A DNA stretch of 34,343 nt from CBFIJI01 sp965662885 (GTDB lineage: Bacteria; Bacteroidota; Bacteroidia; Flavobacteriales; Flavobacteriaceae), in the NCBI GenBank assembly GCA_965662885.1, contig CBFIJI010000013.1, forward strand, positions 1-34,343, written 5' to 3'. The notes beneath the pieces are model-generated. The model worked only from the letters and a program-made list of their open reading frames with translations, was not told where the DNA came from and searched no databases. A program made the translations under genes and the position numbers. Each line of letters starts with the position of its first letter. Position 1 is the stretch's first letter. Of the stretch, positions 1 to 8,381 are shown in pieces.

Positions 1-2005
1 TCCAAAAGAGGAGTTGGGGAATTTTTCTCTAGACTTTGATAATTTCACCAATCCAACAGCACTAAGAAATTCGATAGTGGAGAAACCTGCTAATTCCAAC
101 GGGTTCGATCCCGGAGATGGTATGACAATTCCTAGTTATTCCTGTCCACCCAATGCAACTCAAACTTTTACTGCTGGACAAGGGGGTTCACATACTCTTT
201 CCGGTATGCAAACTGTTAAAATCACGGGGTGGGGTACCTTTACTGGAAGTGTCACCAGCTATTCTAGTAGTGGTTGGTGGTCCACTAACATCGTTGTGTA
301 TATCTGTAGCCTTACCACATGGCGACCAACTAGTTTAAATATTTCCCATAGTAATTTTAGAGTCGTTGTTTTACCTGGGGCTACCTTGGATTTATCCCAA
401 GTTGGAAGCAGTTACTCTCTGGGTTGGAAAATTGAGAATTTGGGTACCGTACGCATGCCCGGGGGGACTTTAACGGCGACCTCCTCATCTGATATTAAAA
501 ACTGGGGTACAATGGCTTTTAATAATCTTAATTCACAAGGAACTTTTAGAAACTATCAAGGAACCCTTTCTACCAATGGATATTTAACCACTAATGGGGG
601 AGATTTCTCCAATGAAGGCGCTGCTGGATCTGGAGCTGTTATAAACGTTGGGAGTTATGCTATCATGAACAGTTCCTTTAATAACTATTCCAACAGTCAA
701 TTCAATGTGCACGGAAACTTTACCAATAATACGGCAATAAGCAATGCCTGTTCCATATCCGCGAATAACTTTACCTCCAATGCACATGTCACCTTAACAG
801 GAGAAGGGGCATATATTGATGTCGCTAATAATTATACCATTAACAATAATGGAAAGTTAACTGCCAATAATTCTTCTGGAAATCACTTGATAACGACGAG
901 GAATTTAACGTCAAGTACTATTATGACCTTTAATTCGACCACCAACTATTCCCTTCTTGAAGTGACCGGTGCGATGAATTTCTATTCTCATGACAACCGG
1001 TTAAGAGGGAATCTTTATGTCTGCTCCTCCAGTTATTCTTCAAATATGGGGAATGGAAGCGTTATTGCTGACTGTGGTGCTTCTGCTACTGTGGTAGCGT
1101 CGTCTTGTTCTCCAGGCTACAATTTAAATCCAGATTCAGATGGTGATGGGGTTTTTGATGCTTCGGATGTAGAAATTAACAATATGGATGTTGCTACCTA
1201 TAACTATCCACAAGGACAAGGCACTTACTACACTTCTGTTTTTGAAGACTTATGGCCCTGTAAAGGTGACTTTGACTTTAACGACTTGGTAACACTATAC
1301 ACCTTTAGAGAAGGAGTGAGCGCCAGTTCAGAAGTAAAAGAACTTCAATTTACACTTAAAATTGCTGCCATTGGTGCGGCTAACGATAACGGCTTCTCTC
1401 TCCGTGTGATGGGGAATGCTACTATGAACGATGAGTCCCTTGATGGGGTTACTTATAATCGTTATTACGATTCAACCAACGGAACCACTGTGTTTACCTT
1501 TACCAATTTTAAAGCAGCACTTTCCCGTGTAGATACTTCCGTGATCAACACCGTTACTTCTGACTTTGCCGAAGACGCCTATTTAGAAATAACTGGAAAA
1601 ATCACCAGTATTGACAATGGTTATGACTTTTTCCTAACAACCGATAGCGACACATCACAAGAATTGCATCCGTTATCAGGAAATGTAGGTAGTGCAGCTG
1701 CACTGACCAAGCCAACGGACCGTATGGACACTTCCTTGAGGAATACCTGTTGGGCTACGAGTCATACACTCGGAACGGGCTTTGACAGCTATGACCATAC
1801 GGGGCAATACTTCCTTGATGCTGATGGCATGGCATGGGGAATGATTATTCCAACCCCTTGGGCTTGGCCTAAAGAAAAAACCTCCGTCATAAGTACCTAC
1901 ACCAATTTGGAAGACTATGTTGAGAGTAACAAAGCTAGCAGTACTAATTGGTACATGGATACGGAAGCAAATCGTGGAGATGGCTCCAAGGTCTTTAGAC
2001 ATTAA
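1..2005 (+). CDS. LruC domain-containing surface protein (5' partial)
   Basis: The frame is open to the left edge, so the start and any signal peptide lie outside. The first roughly 370 visible residues are rich in Asn, Ser, Thr and Gly. They form short, loosely repeated strands with recurring N-Y/N-F-T-N and N-x-G units, as expected for a beta-solenoid adhesin-like passenger. Then comes DSDGDGVFDASD (about nt 1135-1170), a calcium-binding thrombospondin-type-3-like acidic motif, followed by the LruC/DUF4842 module. Its landmarks are VFEDLWPCKGDFDFNDLV (about nt 1240-1290) and the closing part with WGMIIPTPWAWPKEKT. LruC proteins of Bacteroidota and Leptospira are exported or surface proteins of unclear function. 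No canonical type IX secretion C-terminal domain is visible after LruC. The next gene is convergent, so this is the last gene of its transcript. The family call is firm; the adhesin-like role is inferred. Confidence 0.85.
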   Translation, partial: PKEELGNFSLDFDNFTNPTALRNSIVEKPANSNGFDPGDGMTIPSYSCPPNATQTFTAGQGGSHTLSGMQTVKITGWGTFTGSVTSYSSSGWWSTNIVVYICSLTTWRPTSLNISHSNFRVVVLPGATLDLSQVGSSYSLGWKIENLGTVRMPGGTLTATSSSDIKNWGTMAFNNLNSQGTFRNYQGTLSTNGYLTTNGGDFSNEGAAGSGAVINVGSYAIMNSSFNNYSNSQFNVHGNFTNNTAISNACSISANNFTSNAHVTLTGEGAYIDVANNYTINNNGKLTANNSSGNHLITTRNLTSSTIMTFNSTTNYSLLEVTGAMNFYSHDNRLRGNLYVCSSSYSSNMGNGSVIADCGASATVVASSCSPGYNLNPDSDGDGVFDASDVEINNMDVATYNYPQGQGTYYTSVFEDLWPCKGDFDFNDLVTLYTFREGVSASSEVKELQFTLKIAAIGAANDNGFSLRVMGNATMNDESLDGVTYNRYYDSTNGTTVFTFTNFKAALSRVDTSVINTVTSDFAEDAYLEITGKITSIDNGYDFFLTTDSDTSQELHPLSGNVGSAAALTKPTDRMDTSLRNTCWATSHTLGTGFDSYDHTGQYFLDADGMAWGMIIPTPWAWPKEKTSVISTYTNLEDYVESNKASSTNWYMDTEANRGDGSKVFRH

Positions 2006-2024
2006 TCGGTCTTTACTAAAACAT

Positions 2025-2057
2025 AAAAAGCGCATTCTATCGGATGCGCTTTTTTTT
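2025..2057. terminator. Bidirectional hairpin terminator between convergent genes
   Basis: GCGCAT (2030-2035) pairs with ATGCGC (2044-2049) around an 8-nt loop. It is preceded by five A and followed by eight T. Read on either strand it gives a GC-rich stem followed by U residues, so it can end the LruC gene on plus and the rhamnose/glycosyltransferase operon on minus. It lies 20 nt after the LruC stop but about 140 nt past the glycosyltransferase stop. Confidence 0.8.
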
Positions 2058-2198
2058 ATGTTTCATTTTTGGAAAAAAACTTGACAGCATTTCGATCATT
2101 TCGTATAGATATTTTAAAAATAAAAGAAGAAAAGGAAGCTAACATAAGAATATGGATGTTAATGATCCCTGACGGAGTTCAGTAAAATGAAGTGGTTC

Positions 2199-3395
2199 TT
2201 ACTTTAAAAAGGCTTCAATCGCAGTGGTGATTTCCTTAACATTATTTTCCCAGGTATGACTTTGTGCAAACGCTGTGCGTTCTTGCTGTTTTTTCGGGCT
2301 ATCTTCTTGGAGTGCCTTTTCAATAAGTGCAATATATTCTTCAGCGGTACGGCCCAAATAAACGACCTCTTCAAAGATGTCCATGGTGGGTGTTTTCGTT
2401 GCAACAGTCGGTTTTCCCATCCCCAAATATTCATCGATTTTTCTAGGATAATTTCCAATGGTTAAATCGTTGACCAATTGTGGGTTGATACAGATGTCAA
2501 AATGATCCATATAGTCAGGAAGCTCCTCCATAGTTTTTTGTCCTAAAAAGAAAACGTTTTCCATCTCATGGAGCATACTGTTTTGAAAAGCAGCATCCTC
2601 TGGACCGACCAAAACGAGCTTCCACAGCGGGCGTAACCTTGCTATAGCCACCAATAATGGAATGTCCAAACGCATTTCAGTAAGAAAGCCCACATAACCT
2701 ATTTTTGCGCCCTCTATACGCTTCATATCCGTTGGAATACCCCTTTGACCTGGGGTGTAGCGGCTTAAGTCACAACCTTGTCCTACGTAATAGGCCTTTT
2801 GGTTAAAGGGCTTGGCATAATCCCTTAAATAGGGAGAATTGGAAACAATAATATCCGAATTCCTTATGGTCTCTTTTTCTGTTCGTGTCCCGTGCTTTTT
2901 AAAGTAAGGTTGACAGATCAAATAATCCCTTATATAATAAATGGAACAGACAGGGTCCAACATTTCTTTTAGGTACACCCCACGAAAAAGATCACTATCA
3001 TTAAACAAAAGAATATCTTTAAATTGAAGCTGAGTGATCATCCGCTGAATTTCTTTAGATAAGCGTTGGGCATTCCTTCGATTAAAATAATCGAAGACCA
3101 CTTCCGATCCAATCCAGTTGATGGATTCGTACATTATTTTTGGATAAAACGACCAAAAACCCTCCGAAATAGGTTCTAGACCCTCATCTTCACCGCGGAT
3201 AACGGCAAGGCGTTTTTTTTGTGCTTCGCTATGTTTTCCTTTAAGGACTTGTTTCCGATCAATCGGGAGATTAACATACAACACCCGATGCTGCTTCGCC
3301 AATTCGATGGCAATGTTTTTACAATTACTTCCAATGGTGATATCCCATGACTGATAACCAACAATAACGATATCTCTGTTTTTAACTTCGCTCAT
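2199..3395 (-). CDS. Glycosyltransferase, GT-B fold, GT4-like
   Basis: This 398-residue protein has two Rossmann-like halves. The N-terminal half starts DIVIVGYQSWD. The C-terminal donor-binding half shows GQGCDLSRYTP, IGYVGFLTEMRLD and the GT4-like loop PRKIDEYLGMGKPTVAT, where the Glu corresponds to the second Glu of the E-x7-E nucleotide-sugar motif. No signal peptide or membrane segment is visible, so it should be a cytoplasmic or peripheral enzyme. It is the last gene of the rml operon, starting 33 nt after the rmlB stop. The simplest inference is that it moves rhamnose or another nucleotide-activated sugar onto a surface glycan; the acceptor cannot be read. The family is fairly sure; the donor is inferred from context only. 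Confidence 0.8.
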   Translation of the reverse strand: MSEVKNRDIVIVGYQSWDITIGSNCKNIAIELAKQHRVLYVNLPIDRKQVLKGKHSEAQKKRLAVIRGEDEGLEPISEGFWSFYPKIMYESINWIGSEVVFDYFNRRNAQRLSKEIQRMITQLQFKDILLFNDSDLFRGVYLKEMLDPVCSIYYIRDYLICQPYFKKHGTRTEKETIRNSDIIVSNSPYLRDYAKPFNQKAYYVGQGCDLSRYTPGQRGIPTDMKRIEGAKIGYVGFLTEMRLDIPLLVAIARLRPLWKLVLVGPEDAAFQNSMLHEMENVFFLGQKTMEELPDYMDHFDICINPQLVNDLTIGNYPRKIDEYLGMGKPTVATKTPTMDIFEEVVYLGRTAEEYIALIEKALQEDSPKKQQERTAFAQSHTWENNVKEITTAIEAFLK

Positions 3396-3428
3396 ACCTT
3401 TATAGTAATGGTTATCCTTTCCTTTTAC

Positions 3429-4487
3429 CTATGACTCTTTATACATCTTATCATAGTAGTCTTGGTAGGCTCCTGAGGTAACATTTTCCATCCATCCTTT
3501 ATTGTCAAGATACCATTGAATGGTTTTTTCAATCCCTTCCTCAAACTGCAAGGAGGGTTCCCAGCCCAAGCTGTTTTTTATTTTGGTAGCATCAATAGCA
3601 TACCTTAAATCGTGTCCTGCACGATCTGTAACATAGGTAATTAAAGTTTCTGAAGCCCCTTCTTCGCGGCCTAATAAACGATCACAGACCTTGATCATCA
3701 CGCGAATCAAATCAATGTTTTTCCATTCATTAAACCCTCCAATATTGTAGGTTTCTCCATTTTCTCCTTGATGGAAGACAGTATCAATGGCGACAGCATG
3801 ATCCTCTACAAATAGCCAATCCCGAACATTTTCCCCTTTACCGTATACCGGTAAGGGTTTTTCGTTGACAATATTATTGATAAAGAGCGGAATTAGTTTT
3901 TCAGGAAATTGATACGGTCCATAATTGTTAGAACAATTGGAGATCACCGTAGGCAATCCATAGGTGTCGTGGAACGCACGGACAAAATGGTCGGAAGAGG
4001 CTTTGGAGGCCGAGTAGGGTGAGTGGGGATCATAAGCCGTCTCTTCTGTAAATAAGCCCTCTTCTGATAGGCTTCCATAAACTTCGTCTGTAGAAACATG
4101 ATAAAATAATTTACCCTTAAAATGCTCCCCCCAAAATGCTTTTGCAGCCTGTAATAAATTTAAAGTACCCATCACATTGGTTCGAGCAAACGAAACGGGA
4201 TCGGTAATGGAACGATCGACATGTGATTCTGCCGCTAAATGAATTACATCAGTGATTTTATATGAGGTAAAAACACTTTGCATACGCTCATAATCACAAA
4301 TATCCTCTTTCAAAAAGGTGTAATTGGCTTGCTTTTCAATGTCTTTTAAGTTGTCTAAATTTCCAGCATAAGTCAAACTATCCAGATTATAAATATGGTA
4401 GTTGGGATATTTATTGACAAATAATCGGACGACATGTGACCCGATAAAACCGGCTCCTCCAGTGATGAGTATGTTCTTTTTCTCCAT
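3429..4487 (-). CDS. rfbB: dTDP-glucose 4,6-dehydratase
   Basis: Second step of dTDP-L-rhamnose synthesis: dTDP-glucose to dTDP-4-keto-6-deoxyglucose, NAD-dependent, cytoplasmic. This extended short-chain dehydrogenase of 352 residues has the NAD-binding GGAGFIGSH at 10-18, the catalytic Thr-Asp-Glu at 133-135 (VSTDEVYG) and YSASK with Tyr158 and Lys162. The length is normal for RmlB. Its ATG follows the rmlD stop after one base (TAAGATG), so it is translationally coupled. It is also called rmlB. No key residue is missing. Confidence 0.96.
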   Translation of the reverse strand: MEKKNILITGGAGFIGSHVVRLFVNKYPNYHIYNLDSLTYAGNLDNLKDIEKQANYTFLKEDICDYERMQSVFTSYKITDVIHLAAESHVDRSITDPVSFARTNVMGTLNLLQAAKAFWGEHFKGKLFYHVSTDEVYGSLSEEGLFTEETAYDPHSPYSASKASSDHFVRAFHDTYGLPTVISNCSNNYGPYQFPEKLIPLFINNIVNEKPLPVYGKGENVRDWLFVEDHAVAIDTVFHQGENGETYNIGGFNEWKNIDLIRVMIKVCDRLLGREEGASETLITYVTDRAGHDLRYAIDATKIKNSLGWEPSLQFEEGIEKTIQWYLDNKGWMENVTSGAYQDYYDKMYKES

Positions 4488-4488
4488 C

Positions 4489-5361
4489 TTAACTTTTTTT
4501 CTTTAATAATGCCATACACTGCTCAAGGCTTTCTTTATAGTAAGGGACCTCAATCATGTAGGTGTTTTTAATTTTTGTTTTATCTAATAAGGAATACTTA
4601 GGACGTTTGGCCTTAGTAGGGTAGGCTTCCGAAGGAATACCGCTAATGGCACAATCAAAAGTGCCAATTTCTTTAATGGCTAAAGAAAATTCATACCAGC
4701 TAATTGCTCCTTCGTTGGAATAATGATAAATACCAGAGTGCCACGCCGGATGCTGAATAATGGTGAGCATAACCCCTGCTAAATCACGGGCATAGGTGGG
4801 GCTTCCTATTTGATCGTTCACGATACTTAATGTCTCCCTTTCCTCCATAAGTCTCATCATTGCTTTGACAAAGTTAACTCCAAAACTAGAATACACCCAA
4901 GAGGTACGTATAATAATCGCCTTTGGGTCGTTTTCTAAACAGGCCAATTCTCCAGCTCGTTTTGTTGTCCCATAAGTATTGATGGGCTGGGGAGTAGCCG
5001 TTTCTTTTAAGGGGGTTTTGGAATCCCCATCAAAAACATAATCCGTAGAAATATGAATTAACTTACAGTGGTTTTTAAAGGACCATTCAGCTATAATTCC
5101 AACTGCTTTATCATTGAGGGTAGCCGCAAGCTCCTTTTCATCTTCAGCACGGTCCACGGCAGTATATGCCGCACAATTGAGGATGATGGAAGGTTGTATT
5201 CTAGTGAGCTTTGAAGTAAGTTGTTCAAGAGCGCATAAATCCAATTCCTCCTGATCGGTAAATACCCATACAAAATCGGGATACTTTTCAGAAAGTAGTT
5301 GAATTTCTGATCCTAATTGACCTTTTGAACCTGTAACCAGTATTTTTTCTTTGACCTTCAC
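4489..5361 (-). CDS. rfbD: dTDP-4-dehydrorhamnose reductase
   Basis: Last step of dTDP-L-rhamnose synthesis: NAD(P)H reduction of dTDP-4-keto-rhamnose. The 290-residue protein shows GSKGQLG at 11-17 (dinucleotide binding), STDYVFDG at 105-112 and the Tyr130-x3-Lys134 pair in YGTTK. The start is GTG, not ATG: the sequence reads TAGTG, with the G shared by the rmlC stop and the rmlD start, giving a one-base overlap and likely re-initiation. An ATG start would remove the N-terminal strand, so GTG is preferred. Also called rmlD. Confidence 0.95.
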   Translation of the reverse strand: MKVKEKILVTGSKGQLGSEIQLLSEKYPDFVWVFTDQEELDLCALEQLTSKLTRIQPSIILNCAAYTAVDRAEDEKELAATLNDKAVGIIAEWSFKNHCKLIHISTDYVFDGDSKTPLKETATPQPINTYGTTKRAGELACLENDPKAIIIRTSWVYSSFGVNFVKAMMRLMEERETLSIVNDQIGSPTYARDLAGVMLTIIQHPAWHSGIYHYSNEGAISWYEFSLAIKEIGTFDCAISGIPSEAYPTKAKRPKYSLLDKTKIKNTYMIEVPYYKESLEQCMALLKKKS

Positions 5362-5909
5362 TAAAATGGAATTTCAGTTGATGAAAGCGGGGTTAAACCC
5401 TGATCTTTTTCAGAAATGATAAGGTCGGTTTCAGGAAGTACCCAATCTATTCCCAAGGTTGGGTCATTCCAAAAAATTCCAGAATCGTGAGTAGGGGCAT
5501 AGGTGTTGTCCACCTTATAAGCTATGATTGCGGTTTCACTTAATACTACAAAGCCATGTGCAAAGCCTCGAGGAACAAATATTTGCTTTTTGTTCTCTCC
5601 ACTGAGCTTTACCGAAAAATGATTTCCAAATGTCTTTGACTCTTTTCTTAAGTCAACTGCAACATCTAAAACTTCTCCTTGGATACAACGAATAAGTTTG
5701 GCTTGTACAAAAGGTGGCTTTTGAAAATGAAGACCTCTTAACACCCCTTTCGTAGACAAAGATTCATTGTCTTGAACAAATGCAATAGAACCAAGAACTG
5801 CATTGAGCTTTTCTTGATTATAACTTTCTAAAAAATAACCTCGTTCATCTCCAAACACCTTAGGCTCTATAAGTAGTAAATCATCAATTGGAGTAGACGT
5901 AATTTTCAT
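5361..5909 (-). CDS. rfbC: dTDP-4-dehydrorhamnose 3,5-epimerase
   Basis: Third enzyme of the dTDP-L-rhamnose route; it inverts C3 and C5 of the 4-keto sugar. It is a cupin-type epimerase of 182 residues. RGLHFQ carries the catalytic His61, and the YKVDNTYAP segment (131-139) supplies the conserved Tyr. VPRGFAHGF at 112-120 is the family strand signature. The stop overlaps the rmlD start by one base. The ATG comes one base after the rmlA TAG. Also called rmlC. Confidence 0.96.
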   Translation of the reverse strand: MKITSTPIDDLLLIEPKVFGDERGYFLESYNQEKLNAVLGSIAFVQDNESLSTKGVLRGLHFQKPPFVQAKLIRCIQGEVLDVAVDLRKESKTFGNHFSVKLSGENKKQIFVPRGFAHGFVVLSETAIIAYKVDNTYAPTHDSGIFWNDPTLGIDWVLPETDLIISEKDQGLTPLSSTEIPF

Positions 5910-5910
5910 C

Positions 5911-6789
5911 CTAGCTCTTTTTTAGTTTTTGAACTAAGTACTGTCCATATTCATTTTTGAGGAGTGGTTGCGCTAACTTTTCCAGTTGAGCATCATCGAT
6001 ATAGCCTTTGTCATAGGCGATTTCTTCCAAACAAGCGATTTTTAAGCCTTGTCTATTCTGAATGGTTTGTATAAAATTAGAAGCTTCCAACATACTGTCA
6101 TGAGTTCCAGTATCTAACCAAGCAAAACCTCTGCCCATCAAGGCCACTTTGAGTTGATCTTCCTCTAAATAATGCTGATTTACACTCGTAATCTCTAGTT
6201 CTCCACGATCACTAGGCTTAATATTTTTAGCCACTTCAATTACCGAGTTTGGATAAAAGTAAAGCCCTACAACGGCATAATTACTTTTTGGGTGTTCTGG
6301 TTTTTCTTCAATGCTGACAGCTTCTTTATTGTCATTAAATGCAACAACTCCATAACGTTCCGGGTCGTTAACATAATATCCGAATACTGTTGCTTTATTT
6401 TCCGTTTTTACATTGACTGCAGCTTCTCGTAACATCTGACTAAAACCATAACCAAAAAAGATGTTATCACCCAGTACGAGACAGACATCATCTGTTCCAA
6501 TAAATTCTTCACCAATAATAAACGCCTGAGCTAAGCCGTCAGGGCTTGGTTGGACTTTGTAGGACAAGGAGATTCCCAAGTCACTTCCATCACCTAAAAG
6601 CTGCTCAAAATTGGGGAGGTCTTCTGGAGTTGAAATGATTAAAATATCTTTGATATCCGCCAATAGTAATACGGATAACGGATAATAAATCATGGGTTTG
6701 TCGTAAATACATAAAAGTTGTTTGGACACCCCTTTAGTGATTGGATAAAGACGTGTTCCAGAGCCACCGGCAAGTATGATTCCTTTCAT
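5911..6789 (-). CDS. rfbA: Glucose-1-phosphate thymidylyltransferase
   Basis: First enzyme of dTDP-L-rhamnose synthesis: glucose-1-phosphate plus dTTP to dTDP-glucose. The 292-residue protein has GGSGTRL at 8-14 (nucleotide-binding loop), the conserved YDKPMIYYPL, and VLGDNIFFG with the metal-binding Asp. The ATG at 6789 is chosen over an in-frame TTG one codon upstream because RmlA proteins begin MKGIILAGG. It is the first gene of the operon rmlA-C-D-B-glycosyltransferase, and the neighbour upstream is a separate unit. Also called rmlA. Confidence 0.96.
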   Translation of the reverse strand: MKGIILAGGSGTRLYPITKGVSKQLLCIYDKPMIYYPLSVLLLADIKDILIISTPEDLPNFEQLLGDGSDLGISLSYKVQPSPDGLAQAFIIGEEFIGTDDVCLVLGDNIFFGYGFSQMLREAAVNVKTENKATVFGYYVNDPERYGVVAFNDNKEAVSIEEKPEHPKSNYAVVGLYFYPNSVIEVAKNIKPSDRGELEITSVNQHYLEEDQLKVALMGRGFAWLDTGTHDSMLEASNFIQTIQNRQGLKIACLEEIAYDKGYIDDAQLEKLAQPLLKNEYGQYLVQKLKKS

Positions 6790-6860
6790 CAAAAAAATTA
6801 AATAAAACTTTCGTTATGATTATGAATTCGTAATAATGTACTTTAAAATAAATAGTTAAC

Positions 6861-6868
6861 CAAAAATA
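6861..6868 (-). promoter_or_regulatory. Candidate -7 element of the rml operon promoter
   Basis: The minus strand reads TATTTTTG, an exact match to the Bacteroidota -7 consensus TAnnTTTG, 71 bases before the rmlA ATG. I find no TTG at the expected -33 spacing, so the call is tentative in this AT-rich stretch. Confidence 0.4.
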
Positions 6869-7020
6869 TAGGATTATAGGTGATTAATAGATATTTATTG
6901 TGAATAAATTACGACTAACGATTAATTTTATTTGATGTAAAAGGATTCCTCGACTCTTAGATAGACTTTAAGCGTATAAATAATTCTTTAATTAGAATTA
7001 TAAGAAACGGTGCTTATTGT

Positions 7021-7059
7021 AAAAAAGAGTAAAAAAGAGGTTGAAAAGATCAACGTCTT
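7021..7059 (-). terminator. Probable terminator of the 7116-8039 lipoprotein gene
   Basis: On the minus strand AAGAcGTTGA pairs with TCAACcTCTT (7059-7050 with 7044-7035). This gives nine pairs with one C-C mismatch and a 5-nt loop, and the right arm runs into two T-tracts. It sits about 57 nt after the stop codon. The stem is modest, hence moderate confidence. Confidence 0.5.
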
Positions 7060-7115
7060 CAATATTTTAAAACAATAGGCATACCCCAAGAAAAAGGTAA
7101 TAGGATATATAACCT

Positions 7116-8039
7116 TTAATCGTTTGGAGGGATTGTTTTTAATTTTCCGATTAAAAAGGCATGTACTGTTTTCATACCGTCATAATTAAAAATTGAGCTA
7201 TGGTCTCCATCTCCAAAAAATACCATTCCAGCTTTTTTATTGAGAAAGGTTAATTCTTCAGTAGTCCAATCTCCCACAGCACTATCATTTTTAGCACCCA
7301 CAAAAAATGTTTTTGAAAGGTCGGCGTCTTTAAGAAGTTCTAAAAAATTAAAATTAATTATTGGGGCTCCAATGATCGCCGTATTTTTAGCCTCCAACGG
7401 AGAAAAACCTTCTTTTTTGGCAGTTTCTTCCAAATTTACCTCCGTTGGGTTTTCCCCATTTTCGTTATAGGTTATGACTTTCCCCATTTTAAATCCCTCA
7501 CGAACGCTTTTTTCAATATTTAAACGACAATTGAGGACCGCACTTTTATCGGCAATATTTCCATAGTCTGCCAATATTTTTTGAGTCATAAATGCACCAT
7601 AAGAATGGCCTATCAAATAGACTACTTTGTTTTGATTTTTAAAATGCATAATGACATCCTTAGTAATTTTTATACTCAGATCAGTATCTATAATAGCATC
7701 TTCATATGTAAAGTCAGTTGCACTTCTTATACTTTTATTGAGGTGTTGAATTTGATAGGGATAGACTCTAAGGTCATCCAAAAAATAATCATAAGGCTTA
7801 TCAGAAGATTCGGACTCTAATTCATAATTCATCTTAAAATCAGGGCCACCTTGAAGAAATACCCAAACGGTATCGGAAGCTTTATCTCCTCTAAACTCGT
7901 AAAGTTGGTCTATTTTATCAGGGACAACACTCTTAATGTATTTTACATTGTCCTCATTAGCAGTCGTTTCGGTGGAATCTTTTTTACACGAAATAAAAAG
8001 AAGGGATACAGCGATAGCTGAGAGTAGGTAATTTTTCAT
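7116..8039 (-). CDS. Alpha/beta-hydrolase lipoprotein
   Basis: This 307-residue protein opens with a lipoprotein signal, MKNYLLSAIAVSLLFISC, Cys18 being the expected lipidated residue, followed by KKDS. So it should sit on the periplasmic or outer membrane surface. The hydrolase fold is shown by an oxyanion-loop-like QGGPDF (63-68), the nucleophile elbow GHSYG with Ser146, and the C-terminal GDGDHSS with His280. Asp252 or Asp257 (GAKNDSAVGD) is the likely acid. The substrate is unknown; esterase, lipase or peptidase are all possible. It is transcribed alone, divergent from the esterase at 8382 and followed by its own terminator-like hairpin. The fold is confident, the substrate open. Confidence 0.75.
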   Translation of the reverse strand: MKNYLLSAIAVSLLFISCKKDSTETTANEDNVKYIKSVVPDKIDQLYEFRGDKASDTVWVFLQGGPDFKMNYELESESSDKPYDYFLDDLRVYPYQIQHLNKSIRSATDFTYEDAIIDTDLSIKITKDVIMHFKNQNKVVYLIGHSYGAFMTQKILADYGNIADKSAVLNCRLNIEKSVREGFKMGKVITYNENGENPTEVNLEETAKKEGFSPLEAKNTAIIGAPIINFNFLELLKDADLSKTFFVGAKNDSAVGDWTTEELTFLNKKAGMVFFGDGDHSSIFNYDGMKTVHAFLIGKLKTIPPND

Positions 8040-8381
8040 TGGGATAATATTTTATATATTTCTTTAAATGTACATTAATTTTTAGTTTTCCAATGGCGTC
8101 AAAGATTTTAAACCATTTAGTAATCTACTCTATGCCTATTTAAAGTTATAAGAATTGACCTCTTAAAAAATCGTGGTCTTTTTCATTTACTATTACCATG
8201 TGATAAGTCTGCAGAAGAAAAAACGAAAGAATAGGACAGATCACCGTGAATTATCGTCATCTATGTTGCTGAATTAAGTGCAGACAAAGAACTCTTATTA
8301 CAGGACTTATTGATACATTCTCACAAGAGAATTCATCACTATATTTTCAGTCATAAAGTTTATCTTTATAAGAAAAATATT
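8040..8381. other. Divergent intergenic region between two hydrolase genes
   Basis: The 342 bases lie between two divergently transcribed lipoprotein genes. No exact TAnnTTTG element was found in either direction. A frame in phase with the esterase is open from 8250 but has no ATG and no recognisable domain. It is treated as untranslated leader or a chance extension. Confidence 0.5.

Larger units (their letters stand above)
6790..7115. other. Intergenic region upstream of the rml operon
   Basis: This very AT-rich stretch of 326 bases has no credible coding frame. It holds a candidate rml promoter element at 6861-6868 and, toward the right end, a terminator-like hairpin for the hydrolase gene whose stop is at 7116. 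The A-run of that hairpin belongs to a 10-base tandem repeat, GTAAAAAAGA twice, at 7019-7038. Confidence 0.6.

Noticed and set aside
100..114. CGGGTTCGATCCCGG looks like a tRNA T-arm.
   Set aside because: It lies inside the LruC reading frame (coding NGFDPG) and there is no acceptor, D or anticodon stem around it.
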